A DNA stretch of 10,904 nucleotides from Spirochaetaceae bacterium (GTDB lineage: Bacteria > Spirochaetota > Spirochaetia > SZUA-6 > Fen-1364): positions 1 to 10,904 of the forward strand of contig PMZS01000101.1 in the NCBI GenBank assembly GCA_003170115.1. The letters run 5' to 3'. Shown here piece by piece: positions 1 through 7,570 of this stretch; positions within the stretch are counted from its first letter, which is position 1; each line of letters begins with the position of its first letter. The notes below the pieces were generated by a model that searched no databases, had not been told where the DNA came from, and worked only from the letters and a program-made list of their open reading frames with translations. A program made the translations under genes and the position numbers.

Positions 1-818
1 TGAAGGTTGCGCAGGTCATCCGCAAGATTTGCTATCACTCCGAAGGCGACGTTGATCTCCAGGAGGAGCCTCAGCAGGTACTCGGGCTCCACCAGTTGCG
101 TGGAGTGCTCCGACGGGGAAAGGGCCAGTCCCTGGAGGAACTCGCGCTCCAATTGCAGGGGATCCTTCACAAGAAGGGAGGTGGCGTTGTACGCGCCGAC
201 CGCGCCCGCAAGCTTGCCGCGCAGATCCGCTGCCCGATCCCGGATCCGCAGGATCGATTCCCCCAGACGGGAAACGTACTCCGCAAGGGCAAAGCCGAAG
301 GTCAGGGGCACGGCATGCTGGCCGTGAGTCCTGCCGATTTGCGGGGTGTCCGCCTCTTCACGGCAGCGGCGGATGAGCAGGCTTTCGAGTTCGCAGAGCA
401 GGGGGAGGATCACGCGGCGCAGGGTATCGCGGAATCGGAGCGCCGAAGCGGTGTCCAGGATGTCCGCGGAGGTTGCCCCAAGGTGCAGGAGAGGTCTCAA
501 CGGCTCGGGCAGGCGGCGCTTCAGGACGTTCACGAGGGCGCGGATGTTGTGCTGGGTTTTTTTTTCCTCCGCGTAGACTTCCTCGGGATCGATCTCCGCC
601 GCTGCCTTGTCCAAGGCCGCCGAAAGCCCGGGGTCCTGGCCGGGCAGGGGAGCCTGGCGCAGGAGCGCCTTGAGCAGGGCCACCTCCACCCGTGCGCATG
701 AGCGGATGGCAGCCTCTTCCCCGAGCCGTGCGCTCAGCGCATTGAACAGCTCGGGATTCGAAAGGGAATATCGATGATCGAGCGGGGAGAGATTGAGGAA
801 GATCCCGCGAGACTCCAT
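1..818 (-). CDS. purB: Adenylosuccinate lyase, N-terminal 272 residues (cut by left edge)
   Basis: Fumarase/aspartase-superfamily lyase, read as the purine enzyme that removes fumarate from SAICAR and from adenylosuccinate. Seen: near the N-terminus LSPLDHRYS (residues 10-18), typical of PurB; TQH with the likely catalytic His90; the family motif GATSADILD (114-122); GRTHGQHAVPLTFG (162-175) with the second catalytic His165; and TQLVEPEYL (240-248), which resembles the longer E. coli-type PurB. The catalytic-Ser loop and C-terminal domain lie beyond the window. The usual length is about 430-480 residues, so about 60% is visible. Start: ATG at 816-818; an in-frame GTG lies directly before it (819-821). 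The AAGGAG at 833-838, inside the end of the upstream receptor gene, is 11 bases from GTG and 14 from ATG, so GTG is possible. The gene starts 6 bases after the receptor stop, suggesting coupling. A run of nine A on the coding strand (557-565) is notable. Carboxymuconate cycloisomerase is a less likely relative. Confidence 0.88.
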   Translation of the reverse strand, partial: MESRGIFLNLSPLDHRYSLSNPELFNALSARLGEEAAIRSCARVEVALLKALLRQAPLPGQDPGLSAALDKAAAEIDPEEVYAEEKKTQHNIRALVNVLKRRLPEPLRPLLHLGATSADILDTASALRFRDTLRRVILPLLCELESLLIRRCREEADTPQIGRTHGQHAVPLTFGFALAEYVSRLGESILRIRDRAADLRGKLAGAVGAYNATSLLVKDPLQLEREFLQGLALSPSEHSTQLVEPEYLLRLLLEINVAFGVIANLADDLRNL

Positions 819-824
819 CACGGT

Positions 825-2234
825 TCAGTGGGCTCCTTCAGCGCTTCTGTAGAGTTTCTCCGCTTCCTGGACCTTGTCCCCGACAAGAGATTCGAGCTTG
901 AGCATTTCCTTTTTCAGATCTCCGATGATCCGGGTCACCGCCACCGCGGAGAACCTGTTATCCTCCACGACCGAGCCGATGCCCTCGATGGTGCCCGTGA
1001 CCGCGCGGTTTGCCCCCAGCTGGTCCTTCACGGATCGGGAGAGCTCGTGGATGAACCCGGCGTATGCTCCCAGGTCATGGGCGATCGTGCCAAAGATCTT
1101 GCCCGCCTCCCGCGAGGACTCCCCTCCCCTCTCGATGACTGTCTCGATCTGGCGCACCCATTTGCTCACCTCGATGGCGGTCTCCGCGGACTTTTCCGCG
1201 AGCTTGCGGATCTCGTCGGCAACGACGGAGAACCCGCTCTGCTCGTCACCCGCGCGGGACGCTTCAATTGCGGCGTTCAGCGCAAGCAGGTTGGTCTGAT
1301 CGGCGATGTCGTTGATCCTCGCAAGCGCCGTCACCATCTTGTCCACCACCTCGTGGATTCCCAGTATCTCCTCGATGACCTTCTGCATGATGCTGTTCCC
1401 GCTCTCCGAGAACTGAGCTGTCGTGCCGATCGTGGAGGCGGACCTTTCCGTGGATTTGGAAATGCTTTCCATTGCCGCCTGGAGCTTTTCCGCCGCGGCG
1501 GATACCTCTTCGATTCCCGCGGCCTGGTTTTGCGCGCCTTCCGATACCGTCGTGGAAATGTCCCCCAGCTTGTTGATGAGCTGGTGGAGATTGAAGATGG
1601 AGGCGGTGACGATGTCCATGGTCATTTTGAGCCTGCGGCTGGCCCTGAGAAGGTCCTCCGTGATCAGGTTCTCCCGCAATGCGGAGGAGTATCGGTGGCA
1701 CGACAATGCCGCGAGCGATCCAACCAGGGTATTGAGAAACGGAACAACCAGGAGCGCGAGGGCAATGGTTCCAGGAAAATGGAGAATCGCGAAGATCACC
1801 GAGATCGTGGTGGCCAGCACTCCGGCGGCCGTTGCCAGGATGCAGTCGCGGAGCGACATGCGGAAAGAGGCCAGGAGCGAGATGCTCACGCAGTATCCTT
1901 CGACCACGACAAGAGGCGCGAGAGCATTGATAATGCTTTCACGCGACAATGCAAATATGGCCAGTACCGTCATTCCCGCCGCATCCAGCACGAGGGCAGG
2001 GAAGAAAAGGGGCGCGGTCGAAACTTTTCTGCGGGAGAGTACCGCGAATGCAAGGGACAGCCCGCCCACGGCGGCGAGAACCGACAGGTCGGCGACGGTC
2101 GCGTTCCAGCGGCCCTCTGCGGCGGCCAGGGCGAGGACGACGGCGGTTGCACCGAGTCTGACTGCAATTGAAGCGCGATCTGCCAGCTTCCGCTGTTCTT
2201 CGGCGATTTGCGCCAGACTTTTTACACCCCGCAT
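825..2234 (-). CDS. Membrane methyl-accepting chemotaxis-type receptor, six-helix sensor, no HAMP
   Basis: Signal-transducing receptor of 469 residues expected to sit in the inner membrane and pass a signal to CheW/CheA. Seen: about six hydrophobic segments (roughly 22-40, 47-66, 74-96, 103-121, 131-152, 155-178) with very short loops, so no periplasmic ligand domain; then a cytoplasmic coiled coil to the end. The signalling hairpin is clear at about 305-349, with IADQTNLLALNAAIEASRAG (310-329) followed by GFSVVADEIRKLAEKS. The usual GRGF after the tip is QSGF. A methylation-helix-like stretch lies near 238-255 (GIEEVSAAAEKL). There is no recognisable HAMP between the last helix and the coiled coil, and no CheR-docking tail at the C-terminus. 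The membrane domain may sense a lipophilic ligand or membrane state (inference). No Shine-Dalgarno precedes the ATG; a promoter is placed so that the message may be leaderless. The stop is 6 bases before purB. Confidence 0.87.
   Translation of the reverse strand: MRGVKSLAQIAEEQRKLADRASIAVRLGATAVVLALAAAEGRWNATVADLSVLAAVGGLSLAFAVLSRRKVSTAPLFFPALVLDAAGMTVLAIFALSRESIINALAPLVVVEGYCVSISLLASFRMSLRDCILATAAGVLATTISVIFAILHFPGTIALALLVVPFLNTLVGSLAALSCHRYSSALRENLITEDLLRASRRLKMTMDIVTASIFNLHQLINKLGDISTTVSEGAQNQAAGIEEVSAAAEKLQAAMESISKSTERSASTIGTTAQFSESGNSIMQKVIEEILGIHEVVDKMVTALARINDIADQTNLLALNAAIEASRAGDEQSGFSVVADEIRKLAEKSAETAIEVSKWVRQIETVIERGGESSREAGKIFGTIAHDLGAYAGFIHELSRSVKDQLGANRAVTGTIEGIGSVVEDNRFSAVAVTRIIGDLKKEMLKLESLVGDKVQEAEKLYRSAEGAH
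833..838 (-). promoter_or_regulatory. Ribosome binding site of purB inside the receptor gene
   Basis: AAGGAG on the minus strand lies within the last codons of the receptor gene. It is 11 bases from the GTG at 821-819 and 14 from the ATG at 818-816, so it bears on the purB start choice and supports coupling of the two genes. Confidence 0.6.
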
Positions 2235-2240
2235 GGCTCA

Positions 2241-2269
2241 TTTGTAGTGGAAAGACCCGGGTTTGTAAA
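2241..2269 (-). promoter_or_regulatory. Sigma-70-type promoter of the receptor-purB operon
   Basis: On the minus strand, TTTACA (2264-2269, five of six consensus bases) and TACAAA (2241-2246, four of six) are separated by 17 bases. Transcription would start about 7 bases past the -10, at or next to the receptor ATG (2234). Its -35 occupies almost the same bases as the -35 proposed for the divergent TPR gene. Assigned by eye only. Confidence 0.45.
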
Positions 2270-2292
2270 GCAATCGGGGACCGTGATAGACT
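2263..2292 (+). promoter_or_regulatory. Sigma-70-type promoter of the TPR gene, extended -10
   Basis: TTGTAA (2263-2268, four of six) and TAGACT (2287-2292, four of six) are separated by 18 bases, with TG one base before the -10 (2284-2285) as in extended -10 promoters. The expected transcription start is about 2299-2300, on the ATG of the TPR gene. Assigned by eye. Confidence 0.45.
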
Positions 2293-2299
2293 GGGCTCC

Positions 2300-4216
2300 A
2301 TGCCCGCGGCTGACTACGGTGCGATGCTCAACCAGGCCCTCGAGGCGGGAAGGCGCCGGGATTATCGGCGCGCGGCCGATCTGCTGGCTTGCATCGTGGG
2401 GAGCACCGATCAGATTCCCCAGGCGCAGCTGTACCTGGGACGCGCGTACCACGCCCTTGGGGAGTTTGCAAACGCCGCCCAGGTGCTGAGTTTCTACGTC
2501 CGTGCCCGACCACATTCCCTCTCAGGTCAGTTTTTTCTTGGACGCGCATATCTCGGGATGGAGGAGTACGGCCTGGCAGTCCGGCACCTGAAGCGGGCGG
2601 TCGAGCAGGACCCGTCATTCTCCCCTGCCTATGGCCTGCTGGGGCTTGCGTGCCTGAAGGCGCACCGGCCGGACAAGGCGATCTGGTGGTTTGCGCGTGC
2701 CCTGGAAGTCGACCCGCAGAACAAGAGGCTTCAGGTCGGATACCTCAACACCGCTCTTGTCCTGGCCATACGCCTGTTCTTCCGGGGCGACCTGGTGGAC
2801 GCGGCACGACTGTTCAACGAGGTGCTGGAACAGCGGAGGGCCAGCATTCTTCCTCACCTCTACCTCGCGGCCATATACCGTGAGCTCGGCAAGGCCAGCC
2901 TGGCCCTGTACCACATGGACGCGGCCTCCCAGATCTCGCCGCTGGATCCGTACTTGCACCTTCAAAAGGCGGTCGTCCTGCTCTCACAGGGCGAGAAGGC
3001 CGCGGCTGCCAACGAGATCCGGGCAGGGGCAAAGCTTCTGAAGTCCGACGTCTCGCCCGGCGGCTCGCCGGCGGAAGTGCTCCGCTTTATCACCGTGAAC
3101 CTGTTCCGGGAGGGGCGATACCGGGAGGCGGTGTTCTACGGCGGGAGGCTCCTTCGCGGGACCTACAAGGATTCCCAGATGCACGCCCTCGTTGCGGAGG
3201 CGTATCGAAACCTCGGAGACCATGTGAAGGCGCGGAACCACTACCTGCGCGCAATAGAGGGGGACAAGACATCCCTCGAGCTGCGCTACGGCCTCCTCGC
3301 CGTGTTGTGGGAGCTCGGGGAATACGACGACCTCATGCGGGAGGCTGCCCGGATCCTCAAGAAGGACCGCGCGGACGGTCCGGGCCATTACTTTCACAGT
3401 CTCGCTCTCGCGCGAACGGGAGCCGCGATCGAACAGGTTCTCGCGGAGCTTCAACAGCAGGTCAAGGTCCGCGGACCGGACCCGGTCCTGATGGCGGAGC
3501 TCGCCGCGGCGTACAGCCGGGCAGGCCTCCCCGAACTGGCCGAGGGGTGGTTCACGCGCGCCATGAAACTGAATCCGCCGACCCCGGAGATGCTTCTGGC
3601 CCTGGGGGAAGTCTATGAGAGCCTGGGGAAGACGGATCGGCTCGGCGAGGTATACGCGCGCTACCTGGAAATCAAGCCTGACGATCGGCGCACCCGGCGT
3701 CGGCTGGTCCGTCTCCTTCTCGAGCAGGAGGCATTCGAGGCGGCGGCCGGGCAGATAGCCTTGCTCCTTCCCGTCGAGCCGGGAAACGCCCGCCTGAAAA
3801 GCGCACTGGCCGTCTGCTATCGACGCACCGGAAAGTACGCCGAGGCTCTCATCCTCATCCGTGAGCTTCTTATCGATTCCCCGTCCTCCGTGGACCATAT
3901 GAAGGCCGCCGTGTACTGCCTGGACCGAATGGGCGCGCGCGCGGTGGCCCTGAAAGCGCTGGCCAGTTTCATGACGGAGCACGGGGAGTCGCTGTCCCTC
4001 CTCCTCATGCGCGGAGTCCTGCAGTACCAGGAAAAGACCCTGGATAAGGCGGCGGAGACCTTCCGAAGGGCGGTGTCCCTGTCGCCCACCGACTGGAGGG
4101 CCAACCGGAACCTCGGGATGGTCTACCGCAGGATGGGGAATGACCTTTTCGCTGAGAAGTTCCTCCAGAAGGCACGCGAATACGAGGTGGCTTCGCGTGA
4201 GGCCGCGGATCCGTGA
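2300..4216 (+). CDS. TPR solenoid protein, about 18 repeats
   Basis: A 638-residue protein made almost entirely of tetratricopeptide repeats, which form helical scaffolds for protein-protein binding. Repeats run from about residue 5 to the C-terminus with near 34-residue spacing. Good units include the ones beginning AQLYLGRAYHALGEF, GQFFLGRAYLGMEEY, AYGLLGLACLKAHRP, LMAELAAAYSRAGLP and ANRNLGMVYRRMGND, each with the expected small, aromatic and Pro positions. Two units (about the 5th and 7th) carry extra residues. No signal peptide, lipobox, membrane helix or catalytic domain is seen, so it is probably cytoplasmic. The frame is open back to an ATG at 2168, but that 44-residue extension is antisense to the receptor start and not TPR-like, so I chose MPAADYG at 2300. 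That start has no Shine-Dalgarno but lies where transcription should begin. Spirochaetes have similar all-TPR proteins; the partner is not evident. Confidence 0.87.
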   Translation: MPAADYGAMLNQALEAGRRRDYRRAADLLACIVGSTDQIPQAQLYLGRAYHALGEFANAAQVLSFYVRARPHSLSGQFFLGRAYLGMEEYGLAVRHLKRAVEQDPSFSPAYGLLGLACLKAHRPDKAIWWFARALEVDPQNKRLQVGYLNTALVLAIRLFFRGDLVDAARLFNEVLEQRRASILPHLYLAAIYRELGKASLALYHMDAASQISPLDPYLHLQKAVVLLSQGEKAAAANEIRAGAKLLKSDVSPGGSPAEVLRFITVNLFREGRYREAVFYGGRLLRGTYKDSQMHALVAEAYRNLGDHVKARNHYLRAIEGDKTSLELRYGLLAVLWELGEYDDLMREAARILKKDRADGPGHYFHSLALARTGAAIEQVLAELQQQVKVRGPDPVLMAELAAAYSRAGLPELAEGWFTRAMKLNPPTPEMLLALGEVYESLGKTDRLGEVYARYLEIKPDDRRTRRRLVRLLLEQEAFEAAAGQIALLLPVEPGNARLKSALAVCYRRTGKYAEALILIRELLIDSPSSVDHMKAAVYCLDRMGARAVALKALASFMTEHGESLSLLLMRGVLQYQEKTLDKAAETFRRAVSLSPTDWRANRNLGMVYRRMGNDLFAEKFLQKAREYEVASREAADP

Positions 4217-4227
4217 GCGACACCTCG

Positions 4228-4255
4228 TTGCGGAGAGCAGAAATCCGACTATACT
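4228..4255 (+). promoter_or_regulatory. Probable promoter of the 183-residue protein gene
   Basis: TATACT (4250-4255, five of six consensus bases) lies 16 bases after a weak TTGCGG (4228-4233). The predicted start near 4262 gives a leader of about 24 bases containing the Shine-Dalgarno. No terminator is visible after the TPR gene, so read-through could add to expression. Confidence 0.45.
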
Positions 4256-4285
4256 AGCGGGTGCAGAGAAAGAAAGGAGACCCGA

Positions 4286-4837
4286 ATGACACCGAAAGCG
4301 CTGGAGTTGTTCAAGGCCTACACGGACGGTCAGCTGCCGAGCGAGGGGGGTTACATCGTGTCCTCCTTTCTCAACGAAGGCTCCCCGTACTCGCGGTACG
4401 AAGTTGTTGCGTACAACGGGGTCAAATCGATCTACCTCACGGCGGAGGGCCTCACCTTCCAGACGGATGGGAACAAGCTCTTCGTCCTCGCCGAGCCTGC
4501 CTCCTACTCACACAAGGCCACCGAGCCCTTCCGCAGGAGCGCGAAGGACCAGATCCCCCTCCGCTTCTCGGAGCTGGAGATCCTGACGACTCGCAACCAG
4601 ACAAAGGTCATGGTGAGTAAGAGTCCCCTGATGACGTACGGCTCATTCATGATCCTGAAGCCCAGCGGCATCAACTTCTCCTTCATCTTCTACAACCTGG
4701 CGGACGTGTTCGACACCATTGCGAAGTTCTTCGCCGCGACACTGAACAAGGAAGCCGGAGTATCCAAGGTGGAGGCGGAGAAGGCGAGCAAGCTCGTCGT
4801 GGAAGGTCTGAAGAGGTTCACGATCTGGAACAGGTAG
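4286..4837 (+). CDS. Conserved-type hypothetical protein, 183 residues
   Basis: I do not recognise a family. It is a soluble-looking protein with mixed strand and helix character. The first about 130 residues look beta-rich, with alternating hydrophobic positions (YIVSSFL, YEVVAYNGVKSIYLTA, LFVLAEP, LRFSELEILTT, KVMVSKS, FSFIFYNL). The last about 45 are helical and charged (residues about 137-177, including DTIAKFFAATLNKEA and VEAEKASKLVVEGLKRF), ending in FTIWNR. No signal peptide or membrane helix is evident and no catalytic motif stands out. The start is well supported: AAAGGAG ends 6 bases before the ATG. It lies 69 bases after the TPR gene with its own -10, and a strong terminator follows 18 bases after the stop, so it is the last gene of its unit. 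Codon composition resembles its neighbours, which argues against a chance frame. Confidence 0.8.
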   Translation: MTPKALELFKAYTDGQLPSEGGYIVSSFLNEGSPYSRYEVVAYNGVKSIYLTAEGLTFQTDGNKLFVLAEPASYSHKATEPFRRSAKDQIPLRFSELEILTTRNQTKVMVSKSPLMTYGSFMILKPSGINFSFIFYNLADVFDTIAKFFAATLNKEAGVSKVEAEKASKLVVEGLKRFTIWNR

Positions 4838-4855
4838 ACATGGAATCAGAAACAC

Positions 4856-4890
4856 AAACGGCCGGGGTGTGCCCCCGGCCGTTTCTTTTT
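4856..4890. terminator. Bidirectional intrinsic terminator between convergent genes
   Basis: A perfect 12-base-pair GC-rich stem (AAACGGCCGGGG at 4856-4867, CCCCGGCCGTTT at 4873-4884) with a 5-base loop. On the plus strand it ends in TTT and continues CTTTTT. On the minus strand the stem is followed by a weaker T-rich tract (TTTGTGTTT). It lies between the stop of the 183-residue gene and the stop of the PPDK-family gene and can serve both. Confidence 0.9.
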
Positions 4891-4906
4891 CCGCCTGCCG
4901 TAATTC

Positions 4907-7549
4907 TCAGTCGCCGTTCCTCTCGATCATGATCTGTGCGATTGCCAGCTTGGAAAGCGGGACCTGGTAGGGAGAGCACGACACGTAGTCCAGCCCTGCT
5001 TCCATGCAGAACCGGATGTTCTCAGGAATAGCTCCGTGCTCGCCGCAGAGCCCGACCTCGAGATCCGGACGTGTCATCTTCCCGCGCTTCACGGCCAGCG
5101 CGATCAGCTCGCGCACCTGCGGGTTGAGATACTGGAAGGGGTTGCCTTCCAGAAGGTCGAACTGGGTGTAGTCCGGCATGAAGGTGTTGAAGTCGTCCCG
5201 GGACAGCCCGATTGTTGTCTGGGTGAGATCGTTGGTCCCGAAGGAGAAGAACTGGGCGTAGCGCGCGAGCTGATCGGCTCCAAGCGCCGCAGCGGGAAGC
5301 TCGATCATCGTGCCGATCTTGTAGGGCGCGGGTTTTGCCTTGAAACTTTCCCGCACGTCGCGCTCGACGTCGACCAGACCTCGAATGTGCTTCCCCTCGA
5401 TCTTCTTTCCGTAAATGATCAACTTCAGCTCGTTTTCGTTCATGATGATCGGGATCATCACCTCCGGCTCGACATGCACTCCTTCTTTCTTCAGGGCGTA
5501 TACCGCCTCGAAAATGGCCCGGACCTGCATTTCGTAGATCTCGGGGTACGACACGGCGATTCGGCATCCGCGATGGCCGAGCATGGGGTTGAACTCATGC
5601 AGCGCCTCGCTGCGCGCCCTCACGTCCTTCTCCGACACCCGCTTGGCGCCCTTCTTGCCGACGTTCAGATGCTTCATGAACCGCTCGAGCTCCTGGTCGT
5701 TATGCGGCAGGAACTCGTGCAGTGGCGCGTCCAGCAGCCGGATGATCACGGGGTAACCCTGCATGATCTTCAGCAGCTTGTAGAAATCCGCCTTCTGCAT
5801 GGGGAGGAGCTTCTGGAGGGCCTTCTTTCGCTCCTCCACCGAATCGGAGAGGACCATTTCCCTGAACAAGTTGATGCGTTTCTCGTCGAAGAACATGTGC
5901 TCCGTGCGCACGAGGCCGATGCCCTTGGCCCCGAACTTGCGCGCCAGGGCGGCATCCCGTGGCTTATCCGCGTTCGCCCGCACGTGGAACCCTGAGACGA
6001 ACTTCTCCACGAGATCGAGGAAATCGAGCATTCCCGATTCCTCCGGATCCGGCTCGATGAGCTCGGCCTTTCCCAGGTACAAGGATGGGGCTCCGTAGAA
6101 GGGGACGTTCAGCGTCACGTAGTCGCCTTCCTTGATGACGTGCTCGCCGATCGTGGCCCGGTTTCCCTTGATCTTCATGTCGGGCTTCACGAGTGAAACC
6201 TTCCCGTACTGACGCGCGACAACGGAGGCGTGCGCCGAATAACCGCCTTCCGTCGAAAGAACGCCGGTGGCCACTTCTATGGCTTTCACGTCCTCCGCGA
6301 AGGAGGAGATGAGGCAAAGGATGAGCTTTGTGTCATGCCCCTTCTGCTGGGCGAGCTTGTGCGCCTCCAGAAGTCCATCCGTGGAGAAATAGATGCGGCC
6401 GATGGCCGCCCCCGGTGCCCCGGTGATGCCCCCGGTCAGGCACTTCATGCCTTTCACGGACGTGAAGTCGATGATGGGGTGGAGAATCTCGTTGAGCTGC
6501 CCCGGCTTGATCTGCTTCACCACGTACGTGTCGTTGACGATTTTCCGCGCGTGCAGGTCAAGCAGGAGACGGATGTCAGCCTGGGTGGACTTGGTCATCA
6601 CCGAGCGCTGGTCTATCAGCCACAACCGCTTGTTTTCAACGGTGAACCGGATTGAGCGGATCTCCTTGAAGTGGTCTTCCACCGCGCGCGCGATCTTCTC
6701 CAGCTCCCCGTGGTAGCTCTTGGCGATATTGGAAATGTCCGATCCGCTGGTTCCGATGGCGTTGAACTTGTTCTGGAAGTATTCGCCCTGGATCGCCCTG
6801 TCTCCGGTGACAATGTTGCGGGTGTAGAACTGGCCGTTCAGCGAGTCCTTGCCGTAGTTCCCGTACACCATTGGCTGGATGAGGAGCGCCGTGTCTTCCT
6901 GGTTCTGGTCGTTGATGGAGAGCAGATGGCTGATGCGCTTCAGCGCGATCTCCAGCTGATCGAAAGGATCCGCGAAGTAGCCTTCGGGAAGCATCTTCGT
7001 GTAGCGAGCCACGCTTGCCTTCCGCTTCTTCGCGTCCATCTCCGAGTTCAGCTCCGCGTCAAGCTCCTTGATGGTCTGCTTGAGTGCCTTCGCTTCCTTT
7101 TCCCTGTTCTCGAACTCCGCGATGGACATCTGGATCTCGAGGCTTCCGCGCGTGAGGAACTGCATCTCGTGCCAGCCGAAGTTCTCTCCGACGTAGCGGT
7201 TGAACCCCGGCAGCGTCTTGTCCGTGAGCCCGAAGTTGTGCAGCGTCGGGTAGGAGGCAATGACGAGGTTCGGGCTGACAACCACCTTCACGAGCATCGG
7301 GTTTTCCACGTCCCCGAAAGTCTTTCCCGTAAGCTTTGCCAGGCGATCAAACCATGGACGCAGCGACGCCCAGATGTCGAAATCGCCCAGGTGCGCGGCC
7401 ACCTCCGCGTCGATGATGAACCCGGGAAGTATGGGCAGGTCGAGATCGGCAAGCTCCATGGCCAGTCGCCCGCGGATACCGATTCTTTCGAGAACCTGCG
7501 GCTTCGTCGTTGCTTCATCCTGGTCAAAGAAGTGGATGTTCTTCTTCAT
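4907..7549 (-). CDS. ppdK: Pyruvate phosphate dikinase family protein with altered ATP-grasp domain
   Basis: An 880-residue protein collinear with PPDK, which interconverts ATP, phosphate and pyruvate with AMP, pyrophosphate and PEP. The C-terminal PEP/pyruvate barrel is intact: GIGLVRTEHMFF with Arg548, IIRLLDAPLHEF with Arg604, MLGHRGCR, GTMIE with Glu750, SFGTNDLTQ with Asn773 and Asp774, and CGEHG with Cys835. The swivelling domain keeps the phospho-accepting His440 in GGYSAHASVVAR (usual GGMTSHAAVVAR). The N-terminal ATP-grasp domain is homologous but altered: against the Clostridium symbiosum enzyme (from memory) Lys22 is Arg26, Arg92 is Val90, Asp321 and Glu323 are Ser299 and Arg301, Gln335 is Asp313, and the Gly-rich TSGTGV loop is lost near 233-242. 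ATP-driven chemistry is therefore doubtful; this is inference. Length is normal (about 870-900). GAAGGA precedes the ATG by about 5 bases. It begins 21 bases after the 360-residue gene and ends at the shared terminator. Confidence 0.88.
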   Translation of the reverse strand: MKKNIHFFDQDEATTKPQVLERIGIRGRLAMELADLDLPILPGFIIDAEVAAHLGDFDIWASLRPWFDRLAKLTGKTFGDVENPMLVKVVVSPNLVIASYPTLHNFGLTDKTLPGFNRYVGENFGWHEMQFLTRGSLEIQMSIAEFENREKEAKALKQTIKELDAELNSEMDAKKRKASVARYTKMLPEGYFADPFDQLEIALKRISHLLSINDQNQEDTALLIQPMVYGNYGKDSLNGQFYTRNIVTGDRAIQGEYFQNKFNAIGTSGSDISNIAKSYHGELEKIARAVEDHFKEIRSIRFTVENKRLWLIDQRSVMTKSTQADIRLLLDLHARKIVNDTYVVKQIKPGQLNEILHPIIDFTSVKGMKCLTGGITGAPGAAIGRIYFSTDGLLEAHKLAQQKGHDTKLILCLISSFAEDVKAIEVATGVLSTEGGYSAHASVVARQYGKVSLVKPDMKIKGNRATIGEHVIKEGDYVTLNVPFYGAPSLYLGKAELIEPDPEESGMLDFLDLVEKFVSGFHVRANADKPRDAALARKFGAKGIGLVRTEHMFFDEKRINLFREMVLSDSVEERKKALQKLLPMQKADFYKLLKIMQGYPVIIRLLDAPLHEFLPHNDQELERFMKHLNVGKKGAKRVSEKDVRARSEALHEFNPMLGHRGCRIAVSYPEIYEMQVRAIFEAVYALKKEGVHVEPEVMIPIIMNENELKLIIYGKKIEGKHIRGLVDVERDVRESFKAKPAPYKIGTMIELPAAALGADQLARYAQFFSFGTNDLTQTTIGLSRDDFNTFMPDYTQFDLLEGNPFQYLNPQVRELIALAVKRGKMTRPDLEVGLCGEHGAIPENIRFCMEAGLDYVSCSPYQVPLSKLAIAQIMIERNGD

Positions 7550-7570
7550 GTATGTCCTTCCCTTTCGAGC

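Noticed and set aside
774..2171. A 465-codon open frame on the plus strand
   Set aside because: Antisense to the chemoreceptor, whose signalling hairpin is unmistakable; the product is His/Arg/Gly-rich without known motifs.
2168..2299. N-terminal extension of the TPR protein from an upstream ATG
   Set aside because: It runs antisense into the receptor start, across both promoters, and the 44 residues do not resemble a TPR or a signal peptide.
2984..3982. A 332-codon open frame on the minus strand
   Set aside because: Antisense to the TPR gene, which has regular repeats throughout this stretch.
4217..4285. Possible terminator after the TPR gene
   Set aside because: No stem of useful length followed by a T-run is visible; the stretch is better explained by the promoter and ribosome site of the next gene.
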